A stretch of 64,000 bases of DNA from Pegea sp. RAD2-039 (Eukaryota; Chordata; Thaliacea; Salpida; Salpidae): NCBI GenBank assembly GCA_034620365.1, contig JAQGEQ010000170.1:124001-188000 (forward strand). The letters are read 5' to 3'. A program made the translations under genes and the position numbers. The notes under the pieces are model-generated. The model was not told where the DNA came from. It made no database searches and was given only the letters and a program-made list of their open reading frames with translations. This document shows positions 43,750-56,840 of the stretch, in pieces. Each line of letters starts with the position of its first letter. The first letter of the stretch is position 1.

Positions 43750-44133
43750 TTATTCATATTCTCTCTTCTGGCCCTTTCCAGCTTTTTTAGCAGGTGGTGC
43801 CCTTGCCCCACCCCGACCTTTGCTTCCAAAGTTGGGTTTGCCTCGTCCTCGACCACTATTACCACCTCGATTACGACCTTTACTAGATTCTTCTTTTACC
43901 ATACCAATCACTTCAGGAGCTATTCTCAAATATTTGATGGTACTTCCCCTAATGTAACATTCAGGCATCTTCCAAAAATGCTCCCCATCTCTTGAAGTAC
44001 AGATCACTTCACGCAGATTCACATTCATCCAGTTGTCACAACTAACAAGATGACCATTGTAAGTTTCTCCATTTTTCAATTCTACTAACATTGGGTGATT
44101 GACAGCAGTTTTCAAAAGTGAAAGAGGTAGCAT
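43750..44133 (-). CDS. LSM4: U6 snRNA-associated Sm-like protein LSm4
   Basis: Intronless, 127 aa. Sm fold with Sm1 ([20 protein letters not shown]) and Sm2 ([13 protein letters not shown]), then a glycine-arginine-rich tail ([20 protein letters not shown]), which in LSm4 is methylated and promotes P-body assembly. Partner of LSM2, also in this window, in the LSm1-7 and LSm2-8 rings. A strong acceptor TACTTTTTCAG ends 30 nt before the ATG. The stop codon overlaps a reverse-strand AATAAA (43754-43749), and DAP1 starts 137 nt later, suggesting a tightly packed transcription unit. Confidence 0.97.
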   Translation of the reverse strand: MLPLSLLKTAVNHPMLVELKNGETYNGHLVSCDNWMNVNLREVICTSRDGEHFWKMPECYIRGSTIKYLRIAPEVIGMVKEESSKGRNRGGNSGRGRGKPNFGSKGRGGARAPPAKKAGKGQKREYE

Positions 44134-44163
44134 TTTGAAAAGTTTTTTATTCTAAGTAATAGT

Positions 44164-46344
44164 CTGAAAAAGTAGATTAAAAAATAAAGTTTAAAGTTAC
44201 CAAATAGAAACATTTTAAAATAAACACATTTTTATTATTATCTCAAATAAAATATATATAATTATAATAATAACCTATATTCAAATAATTCAAATATTTT
44301 TTTTTATAAATTTTATAAAATATGATTTAATAATTGGCTTATAAAGGAAGAAATCAAGTTTTTGAGAAATGAAAATTTCAATTAATAATACCAAAAATAA
44401 TTATACAATGATACTTGTATTTATCAGCTAAAAATAAATAAAATTAGAAAATGATAAAAACATGGTCCAACACTTAATAAAACTACTAAGCTAAAAAGCA
44501 AAGCAAAAAAATGAAACAATAAAAAAAATAAATTTGAAAAACAAGTCAATAAATATTTTATAAAAAAATATAAAATATAAAAGAAAAGTTCTTAAATTTT
44601 AATAAAAAAGTTCCAAAAAATATTAAAAATAAAATTTAAAATGTTTTAAAATAAGTTATTCATAATTCAGATGATAACTAAAACCTTAAAAATTAAGTAT
44701 TATCAGTTAAAATTAATTATTATTATTGATATCATTATTAACTAGATCATGTATAATAATATTATAAACTAGAAGTAAAAAATTAAATAAGATAGGATTT
44801 TAAAAATTGCCAACTTTACAAAACCATTGATGTGAAATAATTCCTAAAAACAAATAAATAAAATTGAATTGAAGCTCGGTAATAATACATGTGGCAGAAA
44901 AAGTTCACAATGAAAGAAATTAAAATTTATTTTACAAAGATTAAAAAAAACTTTAATATCAACATTAAGTAATCATTTCATAAAGTATTTTTATTTAATT
45001 TATTAGATTTTCTATTTTCTTGACTCTATTTTCAAATTCTATAATCTTATTTAAAAGATAGCAGGAAAAGTGTAAACTAAATCTTAATGAACATTTCTTG
45101 ATCACACAAATACTATAAACTGAAAATTGTATTCAAACAAATTCTATTCAGTTTGTATACTAACCAAGGATTTGTTTTTTAAATCGATATTTGTCAAAAT
45201 TAGAATCAAACATATGAAAATTCTAATATATGCGATTCATGCCAACCCTTGAACTTTCTTATTAAAAATGGTTGAAAAAATTTAGATAATTTTTTTTTAA
45301 ATACTACAGTACTTTATTATTAATTCATCATTTTGTATCATACCATAGTAGTTTCTATATGAACGAATGGTGGATTGCTGGACCTAAAGAGAGGAGGTAA
45401 TAAGCGCGTGTTGCATTCAAATATAATAAATTTCCTTACGCTTGTAGGAAAGAAGTTTGGTTGTCAACTTCCTTCCATCTATTGATCAGCTTACGAAGCC
45501 CCCGTAAAAAGTAATTTTTACTTACACCCCATTAAAATCAAAGATTCATTACAAATTTCTTAAGTAATTTGTTATCAATATATCAAAATTAAAGATGATT
45601 ATTGCAGCAAATGTTAAAATATATCTTATAATCCACGAAATGTCACGTATATTTGTAATTGAAATACAAAGTTTAACAAATAATAATTATTTGAGTTGAC
45701 TAACTTCAACACGATTAACTTTCAAGAACTGCTCAAACAACTAATATGACGTAATGAGTTGTATAAGTCGAAGTTTTATATTTTCGATTTTGTGAAATAT
45801 GATGAGTTACACAGTTTTCCATTTCAATATCTCTGAAAACACTTGTTAGTGTTCGGTGTTCCGTCACTTAAGATGTGGTATGAACTATTTTTATAATTAT
45901 CAATCGTGCTTATGTAAATAATACATTTACCCGAATCAATACAATATGAAAATTATTTTCTGTACATAGGATCTATTTAAAGTATATTTGATAAAATGTT
46001 TCAAATATTTTTGTTACTTCAGAGAAAGGTATAAAAAGCTTTTAATCCGTTTCTTATATTTGAACTAATTCAGAATAATAAATAGACTAGTGACGTCATA
46101 ATCATTACATGATAATTTAGATCATTATCAAAACGAGTCTTACAAAAATAAATTTCAAGATTCAAAAAAACTTAAATCGTGATTCCGAAATTTATTTACT
46201 GTTTGGTAAATAATTTATAATAGTTTTCGAATATCGGTATCTACTCGACTAATAAAAGAACCATTTCTTTTATAATTAGTTAATAAAAATGTTTAGGCTT
46301 ATAATAGTATTCAAAATGCAACTAAACTAATTTTTAAATGTTAG
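44164..46344. other. Intergenic, divergent LSM4 / RSPH14
   Basis: 2.2 kb, very AT-rich, between divergent genes. One TGACGTCA at 46091-46098, about 260 nt before the RSPH14 start. No other feature was recognised. Confidence 0.5.
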
Positions 46345-46356
46345 ATATAAACAATA

Positions 46357-48366
46357 ATGGAAAAAAACTTTGGCAACAAACATCTTAGAGAGGAAATCTC
46401 AGCTTTTTTTTCTCCTGTTGCTTATGGAGATTTTGAAGTTCCCATTATTCATCGAAATATAAAGAAAGGAGCTAAGCTTGAAAAACTAATTTCGCTAAAG
46501 CAAATGAGAAGTTGTTTAACGTCTTCTGAAAAAAGTTACCAGGCAATCTCAAGCGGTTAGAACTACTGAATAAAAAAGTTTTAAATTGTTATAAAATTCA
46601 AAAGATATGATTAAAAGAAATTGATTTATAAGTAACAATTTATAGTGACAAAATAATCTTTGTCAACTATTCTGAGTTTTCCAACTCTTCTTATCGTTCA
46701 TAAAACTATTTAAGGATGCGTTACGACTCTTCATCAATGTCTACGTGATGACGAACCGAGTATCAGGTATGAAACTTTAAAAATACTTGTCATCATTGCA
46801 ACACATTCAGCTGGAAGAAGAGCTATGATGGAGCTAGACGCTATCATTGACTTACGCCAGGTAAGAAACCGAAATAAGTCTGAACGACTTTTATGAACTT
46901 TTTTGATGTAATTGTAACAGCTTTTACAAGATGAAGTTGAGGATATTAGATTTGAAGCATTAAGATGTCTTTCCAGGCTTTCAATGAATCCAGAAGGTAA
47001 ACAAGTTTGTCAATATTTTAATAAAGTGTAATTTCAACTTCTACCGTCTTTCCATCTAGCTTTGAATAAAATAACTCCTAATTAATTTATCTTATGGTTT
47101 AACTCAATTTCAACATTAAATTGATGATAATTTGCTATTTTCACTAGGAACAAACCATATTTTAAAGCATGCCATCCTACCACAATTGCTACAGAGATTA
47201 GAAGAAGAGACCAATAAAATCAGGATTGAAATGTTCACAATTATGCAGTCATGTGTTCGATGTGACCCAGAAAGCTCTATTAGATACAAAATAGTTGAAA
47301 AATTAGAAGTATATACTTTTCAGTTTCCTTTATTATCAAGATTTATCGAAAGTTTTGCTTTTATTAATTCTCAAGTTTATTAAGTAAACTGTTAACCTAA
47401 AATTCATATCATTGACTATTTTATATATTATCTTGTATACTTTGTTTTATGCTATTTATTGTTGAATGATCTACTATTAAATAAATTTTGTTCAATTTAA
47501 ATTTCTAAAAAAATACTTTTGCATCAACTAGCATCTTAAATAACTGATAAACAACTGCAAGTTACATTTTTAGTAATCTATTTGTAGGTATTACTGAATG
47601 TTGATGATGACACAGTTCAAGAAAAAACAGTTCATATTCTAGCTGACATTTGTACATCATTAAAGGGTAAAGAAGCTGTTCTTCAGAATGGAATAATCTT
47701 AAATAAACTAGTGGAGCTGCTAGAAGAAACATCATCAATTTGTGTTGAGGCTTTAACTTGTTTAATGTTTATCTCTATCACTACCGAAGGTTAGACAGAC
47801 TTTATTGTTACTTAATTTATTTATATTTATTGATAAAGTTACTTTTGATAGACAAGTTAAAACTTATTTTGTGTAATTTAAAGAGCTTTTAAAATATTCC
47901 TTTGAAAGTCTTTAAGATCAATTGAATATCTCCATCTACTAATTTAAAAGGTTTCAGTTTTCCTTTTCCAAATAAAGTTACCATTAAAAGTAATTATTAT
48001 TTTTTAGATAATAACTTTAGAAAAGTTAAATTTATTTATTAATTAATAGAATCAACTTTAACAAAGTAAACTTTAATGAATGCTATAACATAGAAAAAAA
48101 TTTTAACAGGAAAAAAAACTTTAAATAGCAAAAGAGTACTACCAACGCTAATTAAGCTACTTGATTCAGAGTTTTCAGAAATAAAACTTTATGCTATGAA
48201 ATTAATTACGTGTCTAAGTGAAGATCCATTTGGTCGAGCATATCTTCAAAAACACGGATTTGCTGCTGATTGGGGAGATCTCACGTATAAACAAAATAAT
48301 GGCGTAAATATTCAGCTGCAAAGAGCAAAATACATCGCTCAAAAAGTGATTTATAAGAAACCTTAA
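46357..48366 (+). CDS. RSPH14: Radial spoke head 14 homologue (armadillo-repeat, ciliary)
   Basis: Axonemal armadillo/HEAT-type repeat protein, formerly RTDR1. Six exons: 46357-46555, 46715-46860, 46921-46996, 47148-47308, 47588-47789, 48110-48366, giving 346 aa (human 348). Starts with AYGDFEVPIIHRNIKKGAKL-type N-terminus. Repeats include CVTTLHQCLRDDEPSIRYET, DIRFEALRCLSRLSMNPEG and TVHILADICTSLKGKEAV. It ends in a C-terminal block DPFGRAYLQKHG. It indicates a ciliated or flagellated animal. Poly(A) signal at 48431-48436. Acceptor-like TTAG 12 nt before the ATG. Confidence 0.93.
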
Positions 48367-48436
48367 AACTGTAACAAATTTGAAAGCTCGTTATATGTGA
48401 AAAGAGTAAAGCACTTTATTATTCTGGATGAATAAA

Positions 48437-49748
48437 TTTCTATGCATTTCAAAAATACTACCTAAATGAAAACATTGTACAAAACTCGAAAACAATTTTT
48501 TCTGGAACTTTTATTTCTGAATAACTATTATGCTTTTAATTCTAACATCATATGGATATAAAGGAACAATGTAAAACAGATAAAATGTTATAATGATTAA
48601 TTAAAATAAGGAAAGCGTTGAATAATTTTTGCTAAAATGTGTTTAATTAGCTTGCTAAACTTTGATTAGAGTCGAATCAGATCTTTTCAATAAAATCAAA
48701 AATTATATATCAAAGTATTAGCAATTTTGTTGTTTAAACCTGTCTTTATTTTCAGTCTCTAATATAAATATTATTTCATATTTTTATTTAATCTGCGAGT
48801 TAAGAGTTTTATTTTAAAACACCTAAAACAACTAAAAACTTAGTCTACCGTAAATGTAATGTTTTGGGTACTTTTATTGATTTATGGCAAATCTAGTTTG
48901 TAATTTTACAAAGCTTTTAATAATAAACAAAAGTCATTGAAATTCCAATTATTATTGCACAATTTTTTGGTTGATTCTTTTATTTTCAATTGACACCATT
49001 TTTATACAAGATAATTCAATACTTGTCAAATGACTGCCACCCGTAGAAGTGAATAATTTCGTAAATAAATCCAAAAAATACTCTACCATTTTAGTACAAA
49101 GAATAATTATTTTACTATACTCAGTATAATTAAATGCGTTTAAGTTTCTTTTAATTCTAGCTACTGACATGTTGTTTATATCCTATTTTTTATAGCTTTA
49201 AACTACTTTGTTCTCAGTTAAGCAATTTATTGTATTCTAATCATATTAAAGGAAAAGTTTGAATTTGCTATCAATAATTTTAACGATTTGATTTTTTCAG
49301 TTTTCAATATTTTAAGAAAATTGAAAGTTACTTTTTTCTTTCAATATTTTATTTTTAGTCAACAATTTTTGTAAATCCTTTTATTTTAATTAAAATACTG
49401 TTAAATAATTAGTTTGCAAAAAAAATAATTCTATTAATTTTTAGTAAATTCATTGTTGAAAATTATTTAAATTTTGTTTTATATAAGGTTTTTATAAATT
49501 TTTATACTTTAATTTAAGATTTAAAATGTTTATATCTTTCTTTATGTGTTTTTTTTATTATTTTTTTAATATTTAGATTTTGTAAAAAGTTGAGACTTGA
49601 GTGTTTTATCATTTATAAGCACATTGAAGTATTTTAAAAAGTTTAATTTCTTAATTTAAAATTTTGTATAGAACTAAGACTTCTTAATTATAATAATACA
49701 ACTTTTTTAATATATCTTTGTTTATCTGCAGTATAAAATATATTGTTA
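48437..49748. other. Intergenic between RSPH14 and TRMT112
   Basis: 1.3 kb, AT-rich, between tandem genes. Nothing recognised apart from a strong unpaired acceptor (TTTATCTGCAG, ending about 49,731) just before TRMT112. Confidence 0.5.
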
Positions 49749-49772
49749 ATGAGGCTTGGAAGGTTTCTAAAC

Positions 49773-50454
49773 ATGAGATTACTTACACATAATATGCTGA
49801 CATCGCATGTCAAAGGAGTTAATAATGGATATCCTCTCATGATTGAAGTGAGATTATGAGTTTGTTGAAAGAATTTTTGTTGTATTTATCAGTTCATAAA
49901 CTATTTGTCAGAACTATATTTTGTTATATATATTCTTTTTGAAGTATTTAATCAAAATATTAAGATGGTTAGTTTATCAAATTTTTTTCTCGTTTTTAGG
50001 CTTCTGAAATAAATGAAAATGAAATTGATTTCAATCCTGATTTCATTTCTAGTATGATGCCTAGAATTGATTGGTCAGCTCTAAAGAAAGCCTTAGAGAT
50101 GGTGATTTGGTTGCCATTTTACTGATTAATTATAATAACAATTTCATGGTTTTTATAAAACATTTTAAATCAAGTAATATTTTTTAAGTTAGATATTTAA
50201 TTTATATTTTTACTATTAAATTTTACAACAATTTATTTAAGTTTTGTTATTTGTTGAAACAGATAGGAAAAAGTGAACTTCTGCCAGAAAATGTAGTTGA
50301 AGACGGTAGTGATGAAGACTTTTTAAAGAAAGTTCATCATGTTATAATGGAGATTGAAATAGTCACTGGAGATTTAATTTGCCCAGAAAGTAACAGAAAG
50401 TTTCCTATAACAAAAGGAATCCCAAACATGCTCTTAAATGAGGATGAAGTTTAA
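49773..50454 (+). CDS. TRMT112: Multifunctional methyltransferase subunit TRM112
   Basis: Activating partner of several methyltransferases acting on tRNA (TRMT11, ALKBH8), rRNA (METTL5, BUD23) and eRF1 (HEMK2). Three exons: 49773-49847, 50000-50101, 50263-50454, giving 122 aa (human 125). Conserved start [16 protein letters not shown], middle [18 protein letters not shown], and end [19 protein letters not shown]. An in-frame ATG 24 nt upstream (49749) would add eight residues not found in the family, so the second ATG was chosen. Poly(A) signal at 50511-50516. Confidence 0.97.
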
Positions 50455-50672
50455 CTTTTGTTTCAAAAATTTGTTGTAACAATTTATCATCTGTAGTTTC
50501 AAGAAGCTTTAATAAAATATTCAAAATTTGATACTTACTTTTTTTAAAAATCATATTTTCAAAATTTATTAAATCACTTAGATTATGACAGAAGCTTTCC
50601 TTTTGATTAATATTTATCAGTCTGCAAATAATCACTTCATCTTCAGAATCACTACTAACTTCAGATATTCTT
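50405..50672 (-). other. Antisense open frame overlapping the TRMT112 end
   Basis: A minus-strand frame with coding-like wording (ISEVSSDSEDEVIICRL, then KYQILNILLKLLETTDD) is open from about 50,672 to 50,405 and overlaps the last TRMT112 codons. It has no ATG. It could be a terminal exon of an unrecognised gene or a chance frame. Upstream, at about 50.75-50.95 kb, the minus strand has MEAVNEERSSSDLPSG..., which might be a first exon. Confidence 0.2.
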
Positions 50673-51089
50673 CCCTTTATTTATTTTCAATTTGCGAGGC
50701 AAGCTTATGATTGGAAATTGTCTTGTGATTGCTTCGTGTAAACCCAAAGAGAACATTTGTAATCCGAGGTCACTGAGATGTGTCATCACACAACAGTGTT
50801 GAAGTCTAGGGGTTCTTCATTGTTCCTCTATAAGCAAATTCTTTGCGCAGTTAGGATCCCTGACGGTAGGTCCGAAGATGACCTTTCTTCATTTACTGCT
50901 TCCATCTATGAAACTCAGCCAAAAACGCTTTTACGTAAAAAGATGATTTTTATATATATCAGAAAATCTTCAAAAACGAACAAACTGTTTAGATAAAAAA
51001 GAAATTGTACTTAAACAGTTTTATTAAAAATAGGTTTCTTTCTATGAGAGTAAGCCTAGAGTATAAAATTGTCGACAAAAGTTTATTAG

Positions 51090-54000
51090 TTAGTTGTAAC
51101 CAACTGAAATACAAAGTGGTTTCAAAGAATGTGAAAACTTCCAAGTTAATGTGGCCAATTGACAAACAGCAAAAGTGGAACCCCATAAATAAGATTTGAT
51201 TTGATTGGTGCATTTGAAATTACATTTGCTTGATACTTTGTTACCATTGGTGCAAGTATACATCAAATTATCTTCAATATACTCACTGATGTTCTCACAT
51301 GCTAAAACATCAATCGATTTATATGTGATGAAAATGCCTCTTTAAAACGAATCATTAACATAAGCTTACTTTTACATTGTGGTGTCTGCTGATTCCAACT
51401 AGTATTTGATTTACATAAAAATCTAGAAGCACCCACGTGTTTGAATCCTTCTTTGCAAGAAAACTCACAAATACTTCCAATAAAGTTTTTATCTGTACAT
51501 CTCACACGAGCTCCTTCTAAATCAAGATCTGGACAGACTTTTGCTCCTGAAACAGAGTATTTGACATGATTATTCGAAGGAAACGTTTTACAATTATTTT
51601 TCACCTTTTAATAAAACAATTTTTGAATAAATTATTAATAAACAATTCACACTAAAAACAATTTGTATGTTCTACTTTTAAAAATCATTTTATATAACGG
51701 AAGAAGTACCTCGACATGTTGGGACTTTATCTGACCAATCAACATCTGTACATTGTAATTTTGAAGCTCCAACTATTTTGAAGGCACCTTTACAAGAGAA
51801 GATACAGGTGCTGTTGGCGAGGAAAAAGTTTGTGCAATTGATTTCAGCTTGTGGAGATACTGATAAGCTTTTACAACCTATAAAATTGTTCAAAAATTTA
51901 TATGCTCAGAAAGTTAAAAAAAGTTTAAATATTTAGAAATTATTTTTCAAAAAAGATAATTTGCTCAATTAAGAAAAAAATTGTTCTACTAAATTGAAAT
52001 TTACATAAAAATGATTATTAAAACATCAAAAACTGAACACCGTAATTCAGCATAACTTTATTTACAATTATCAGCTTTACATTATGAACGATCTGACCTT
52101 TCGAACACTGTGGCAATGTTTGGCTCCAACTTTGGTTTTTTTGACAATAAAGAATCGGAGTTGGAGCTGACACAGTGAATCCAGGAGAACATTTCAGCTC
52201 ACACCAACTGTCAACTCTATTCTGATTGGCACAAATTAGTTTTCCATTCTGAACTTTTGAGGCGAGCACAGGACAAGCTAAAAGAGAAGTTCGAACTGTC
52301 AACATACAAACTTTGAATATCTGAAACTATTGAGTACCTGGCTCACATTGAACCTTATCATCATCTATCCATGTTGCATTTGTACTACAAGTTTTTGGAG
52401 TTGTTCCAATTAAAACAAACCCAGGTTTACAAGTAAACGAGCATTTGCTCCGAACATTTTCTTCTTCAGTGCAGTTCTTGGTTCCATTCATCGGTACAAC
52501 TAGCTTCTTACATTCTACCAATTAACACCATCAGGTGTCTTAGATGTTTAGCAACAAGAATTTAACAAACTTAAACACTTCGGAGGTGATCTGTTCCAAC
52601 TATGAGGTTCTGAGCACGTTAAATTTGGGTTTCCAACGTTTGTATAACCAGAGTAGCAGTTGTAGTTGCAAGTGGTACCAATTCTAAATTGATATGAGCA
52701 ACTAAAATTTCCATTTTCAATCACAGAAGGTTGTGAGCAAACTTTAAATCAAAATTAATTAAACTCTGCATGGAGATCGATTTTTGTGCAGAACCTGAAA
52801 TACATTCAGATTTCCGATAACTCCAAGACCCACTTGTCTCACATCTTATAAACTTTTTCCCTTTCAATTCATAGCCAATATTGCAACTTATTTTACAGAT
52901 ACTGCCAACAAAGTTACCACGTGTACATTTCTTGTGACCATTTCTCACCAGATAGTTACTGTCACAATCTATAAGGAGAGTTTTTGGATCAACTAAATCA
53001 AGATCAGCAGTTTTATTTAAAAGCTAAAATCATTTTACAACTTGTTTACTCTTAGTTGGATGAAATGCTACAAAACCAACTTTCACATGAGTAATTACTT
53101 CCGCTCCATTGCCTACTTTCTAAACAAACTTTAGAGTTGGAACCTTTATTTACAAATCCCTTATTACATTGAATAGTACAAACACTATTTACTAAAGATG
53201 ACTGTGAACAAATAAGCCTTCCATTTTTAACCATTTCTAATGGCTTACAATCTACAAAAAGATATTGAAAGCTGAAAGATTTACTTTTCAGATAAATAAG
53301 TTTGAAAAAAAAAAGTTATAAAAATTTCAACTTATGCATGTTAGTATTATGTATCACAAGAAAAAATAATTACCAAATTAAACAAATATGTCTACAATTA
53401 TTATTTTGAAAAAAGAGAAAACTTTGCAAAAATTCTTTCACATTGAAGCAAGAGGGGATATTATTACTTTGACAGGTTGGAGGCAGATTTTTCCATGATC
53501 CGTCTTTTAAGCAAGTGCTATTAGCGGCTCCAAACAAACTGTACCCCTTGAAACATTCAAATAAGCAATAGCTCCCTTCTATATATGGCGTTGTGCAAAT
53601 AACTTTTCCATTCTGAAGTTTTGATGGTTGAAAACATTCTATAGAATTAAATTAACAAATATAATCTGGTTTGGAGCAGAAAAACTCACTTCTAATACAT
53701 CTACTATTGGTTAGATCGTCAGACCAGCTTGCATTTGATGAACAAACAGATTGGTTTTTACCCTTTAGATGGAAATCGTTTAAACATGACAATTCACATT
53801 TACTACCAATTAAATTTGTGTTGCTGCAAGTTAGTTTTCCATTTGCAACATTTCTCAATTTAGAACAAGCTGAAAGCAGACTCGTTAAAAATAAAATTGT
53901 AAACAAACAGCTGATACAAAAATCTTACATATACATCTAGGTGGGTTCGAACTCCACTCTGCTTTCGAATTGCATGTCAGAGAACTTTCTTTTTCAACTA

Positions 54001-55833
54001 ATAGGTAGTTTGGATGACAAGTAATAGTACACAAGCTCCCAACAAACAAATTTCTTGTACAAGAAACCTCTCCATTTTCAACATTTATCGTTTGACATTC
54101 TGGAAGAAGTTTGAATTAAAGAAGTTTGTTTAAAAGTTGCTTGTTGAAAGCCTACTTTTACATTCTGGCATCAGATTGCTCCATTTTGCACTTCTAAGAC
54201 ACGCTGTTGAGGTGCTCCCAGTAATTGCATATCCTTCATTGCATTTAAAAAAGCAACTAGTTCTAAAAGGATCACAGCTTGTTACTCCATTAAGTAATTT
54301 AGGCAAAATTGGACATTCTGAAGATTATAACTCAATGTAAGAGATTTATCTAATCTTTTTATTTCCAAGTTTAAAGAATGAACATTTTCAGAATTTCAAA
54401 AGCTAAATTTGTTTCAAACTTTCGACAACATCAAAAGCATTTCCTGACAAAGTTGAGCTTACTTGGAAGACATATAGGCGAGTCGTCACTCCACTTCGTA
54501 TCGTTCTTGCAGTGAGTCAAAGTCGGACCTTTCATCACAAACTTTGTATCGCATCGATACCTACATTGACTTCCAATAAAATTGAAATTAGTGCAATTAA
54601 CAGAAGCATTGAGAGGAGAGTTTACGTGGCTGCAAGCTGAAAGCGGTTCTAAGAATTTTTTCTAGAAAAGTAAATTTAAGAACCTCTACAAGAAGGAAAA
54701 TTTGGAGACCATATCCCTGTTGGTAGGCAAGTTGTGATGTTGTTGCCGACTAGACCGAAACCTGGTTTACATTTGACGCTACAAACGCTAGCTGCATGGT
54801 TGCGTTTTGAACAAGTTATTCTTCCGTTAGTAAAGTTTGATGGGTGATTACATTCTGAAAAAGAAAACATTAAATTTTAACCAAATGATGTTGGTGGAAA
54901 TCAGTAAATTACAAACCACAACTTACGATTGCATTGATGTAGCTGATTGGACCAAGTTTTGTCTTTTTGACATTTGATGATAATATTTTTCAGTATACCA
55001 CCATTTGTATAACAAGATGTTTTACAAATTGAACCTACTGAGAAGCCACTGGTGCAAGAAAGTGATTGATGAGGTAATTGCCAAACAGAACAATCAGATG
55101 AGCCTGTTAACAAATTTATTTTTGTATTTTTCACAAAAAATTTAACACAAATACTAGTTTGATTTTAAACCTAAAACAAAAAACTAACAAACTGACAAGC
55201 TTCTTTAGAATCAAATTTGTGTAAATAACATTTAAGCACCTAGAAAGATATTTCGTTTTTTAAATAATTGTTAAAAATTTTAAAATAGTTTTATAATTTT
55301 GATGGAAATAAACACCTGAAAGTCTCCCTTCATATAACAAATCTTCACCACCATCTGTCAAATACAGAAACAATTCAGTCATAATAAAAATTCATCAAAT
55401 TAAAAATTTGTAAGTCTGATCTCTCTATGTTTGATGTAGAAATTTATAATTTAGAATATAGAGGTATTTATTCAGAAATTTATTTTCAATCTGATCGACT
55501 CACCAACCCTCCTAAGTATGACTTTGAACAAGAAGATTGAAAGCGCGATGAAGCCTATAAAAGCAAGAACGAAATCCCTTTTTAGTGAAATAGGGATTCT
55601 ACCTGTGGAAATAATTATTAAAAATTAATAATATATTAGAAGTTTGTTTCGAGCTAAATTAAAAAAAAGTTTCTGTAACCTTTCTTGAAATAGTTTTATG
55701 TTAAAAACTTATCTCCAAAAAATTACATTCAAGAACATATAAATAGAAATTTTTAAATATAGTTTTTACAATCTTAAAACTTGAAATCACTTTGTGAAAT
55801 GTCAGCCGATCTTTTTTTACTTTTGAATTTCAT
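51090..55833 (-). CDS. Type II membrane protein with 15 selectin-like sushi (CCP) domains
   Basis: 18 exons join in frame to a 938-aa protein: 55791-55833, 55504-55602, 55316-55354, 54927-55103, 54684-54854, 54463-54636, 54156-54317, 53929-54099, 53690-53869, 53468-53638, 53081-53251, 52795-52968, 52571-52741, 52338-52514, 52098-52277, 51710-51877, 51370-51546, 51090-51301. The basic N-terminus (MKFKSKKRSADIS) is followed by one hydrophobic span (FVLAFIGFIALSIFLF) with no cleavage site, suggesting a signal anchor with the C-terminus outside. Each of the last 15 exons encodes one sushi domain with six cysteines, as in selectins, rather than the usual four. All exons between the first and the last start and end in phase 1, so domains can be added or skipped without frame change. 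Function unknown; adhesion, immune recognition or ligand binding are possible. AATAAA follows the stop immediately (51087-51082). Confidence 0.88.
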
Positions 55834-55839
55834 TTTTAC

Positions 55840-56840
55840 TAAATGTTAGTTTTAAATTAACTTTCGAGCATTTTAATGAGTATTCGCTCAACAAACAAAA
55901 AGTTCAATTTCTATTTACCTGATTTTATGAATAAGTACAACTTTTTAGCTTTCAGTCTAATTTCGTTTTGTTTTTCTGGTATGCTTATCATCAAATTCCC
56001 ACACTTTACCATCCATAATCGTATTTGTTCGATTATTTTCATATTTTTTTGTCGTTTTGGCTGTTGCCACATATTTGTTGAAAAGATGTTCTTATTAATA
56101 AATAATTTTTAAGCTTAAAAATAAAATTCATCAAATAATTAAATGAAAAACTGTTGATAGAATAACAACAGAATATCAATACGATATTTTTCAAATATTC
56201 TGGAAAACCTTTTGTTGAAATTGTAGTAGACTAGTATCAATTACTAAAATTATTTCTTTTAATTATGACGAAACACATCGTTTAGATCGTACATTTAGGT
56301 TTTTAAACAAGTAAACCTACAAATATTGTTCTTTTTCTAAATATAACTACAGTAATCAAAATTTTAGCTTCAAGTGGACAAATTTAAAAAAGGATTTTCA
56401 CGATTATTAGAGCTAAGTATACTTGCTTGCTTATTTTCTCAAGTTATGTAAAGAAACTTTGAAAGTAAAATATTTTCTAAAAGAATAATTTGAAAAACTG
56501 AGATAATTAAAAAAGTAATAAAACCATGAACAAGCATACAAACATTTGAATCTGATTACAAATGGTTCTTTGGTAATTTGGATCTACAATTTTCTTGAAA
56601 ATAAGCATATAGTTTAAAAGCAATAATTTAAAACTTTAAAGAGCTCAAAACTTAAAAAAAAACTTGAGTAGAAACACTGAAATAAAACAACAGTCGCCTA
56701 TCAACCTGTTATAAGTAGATTATAAAACATTTTTCATCTCATCTATAAATAACTTATACTTTGTCGAAGGTTAACGAAAATAAACTCAACATCTTTTAGT
56801 TTTGCTGTCTTCGTCGTATCTTACATATAAGGTGGCAGCA
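55840..56840. other. Intergenic upstream of the sushi gene
   Basis: One kb of AT-rich sequence with the sushi gene promoter. A plus-strand open frame at 55,876-56,112 rich in Phe/Ile looks like chance translation of T-rich DNA. Nothing else was recognised. Confidence 0.45.

Noticed and set aside
50989..51213. Open frames on both strands at 51.0-51.2 kb as separate genes
   Set aside because: The region is the last sushi exon (51090-51301), with the six expected cysteines in the third minus frame.
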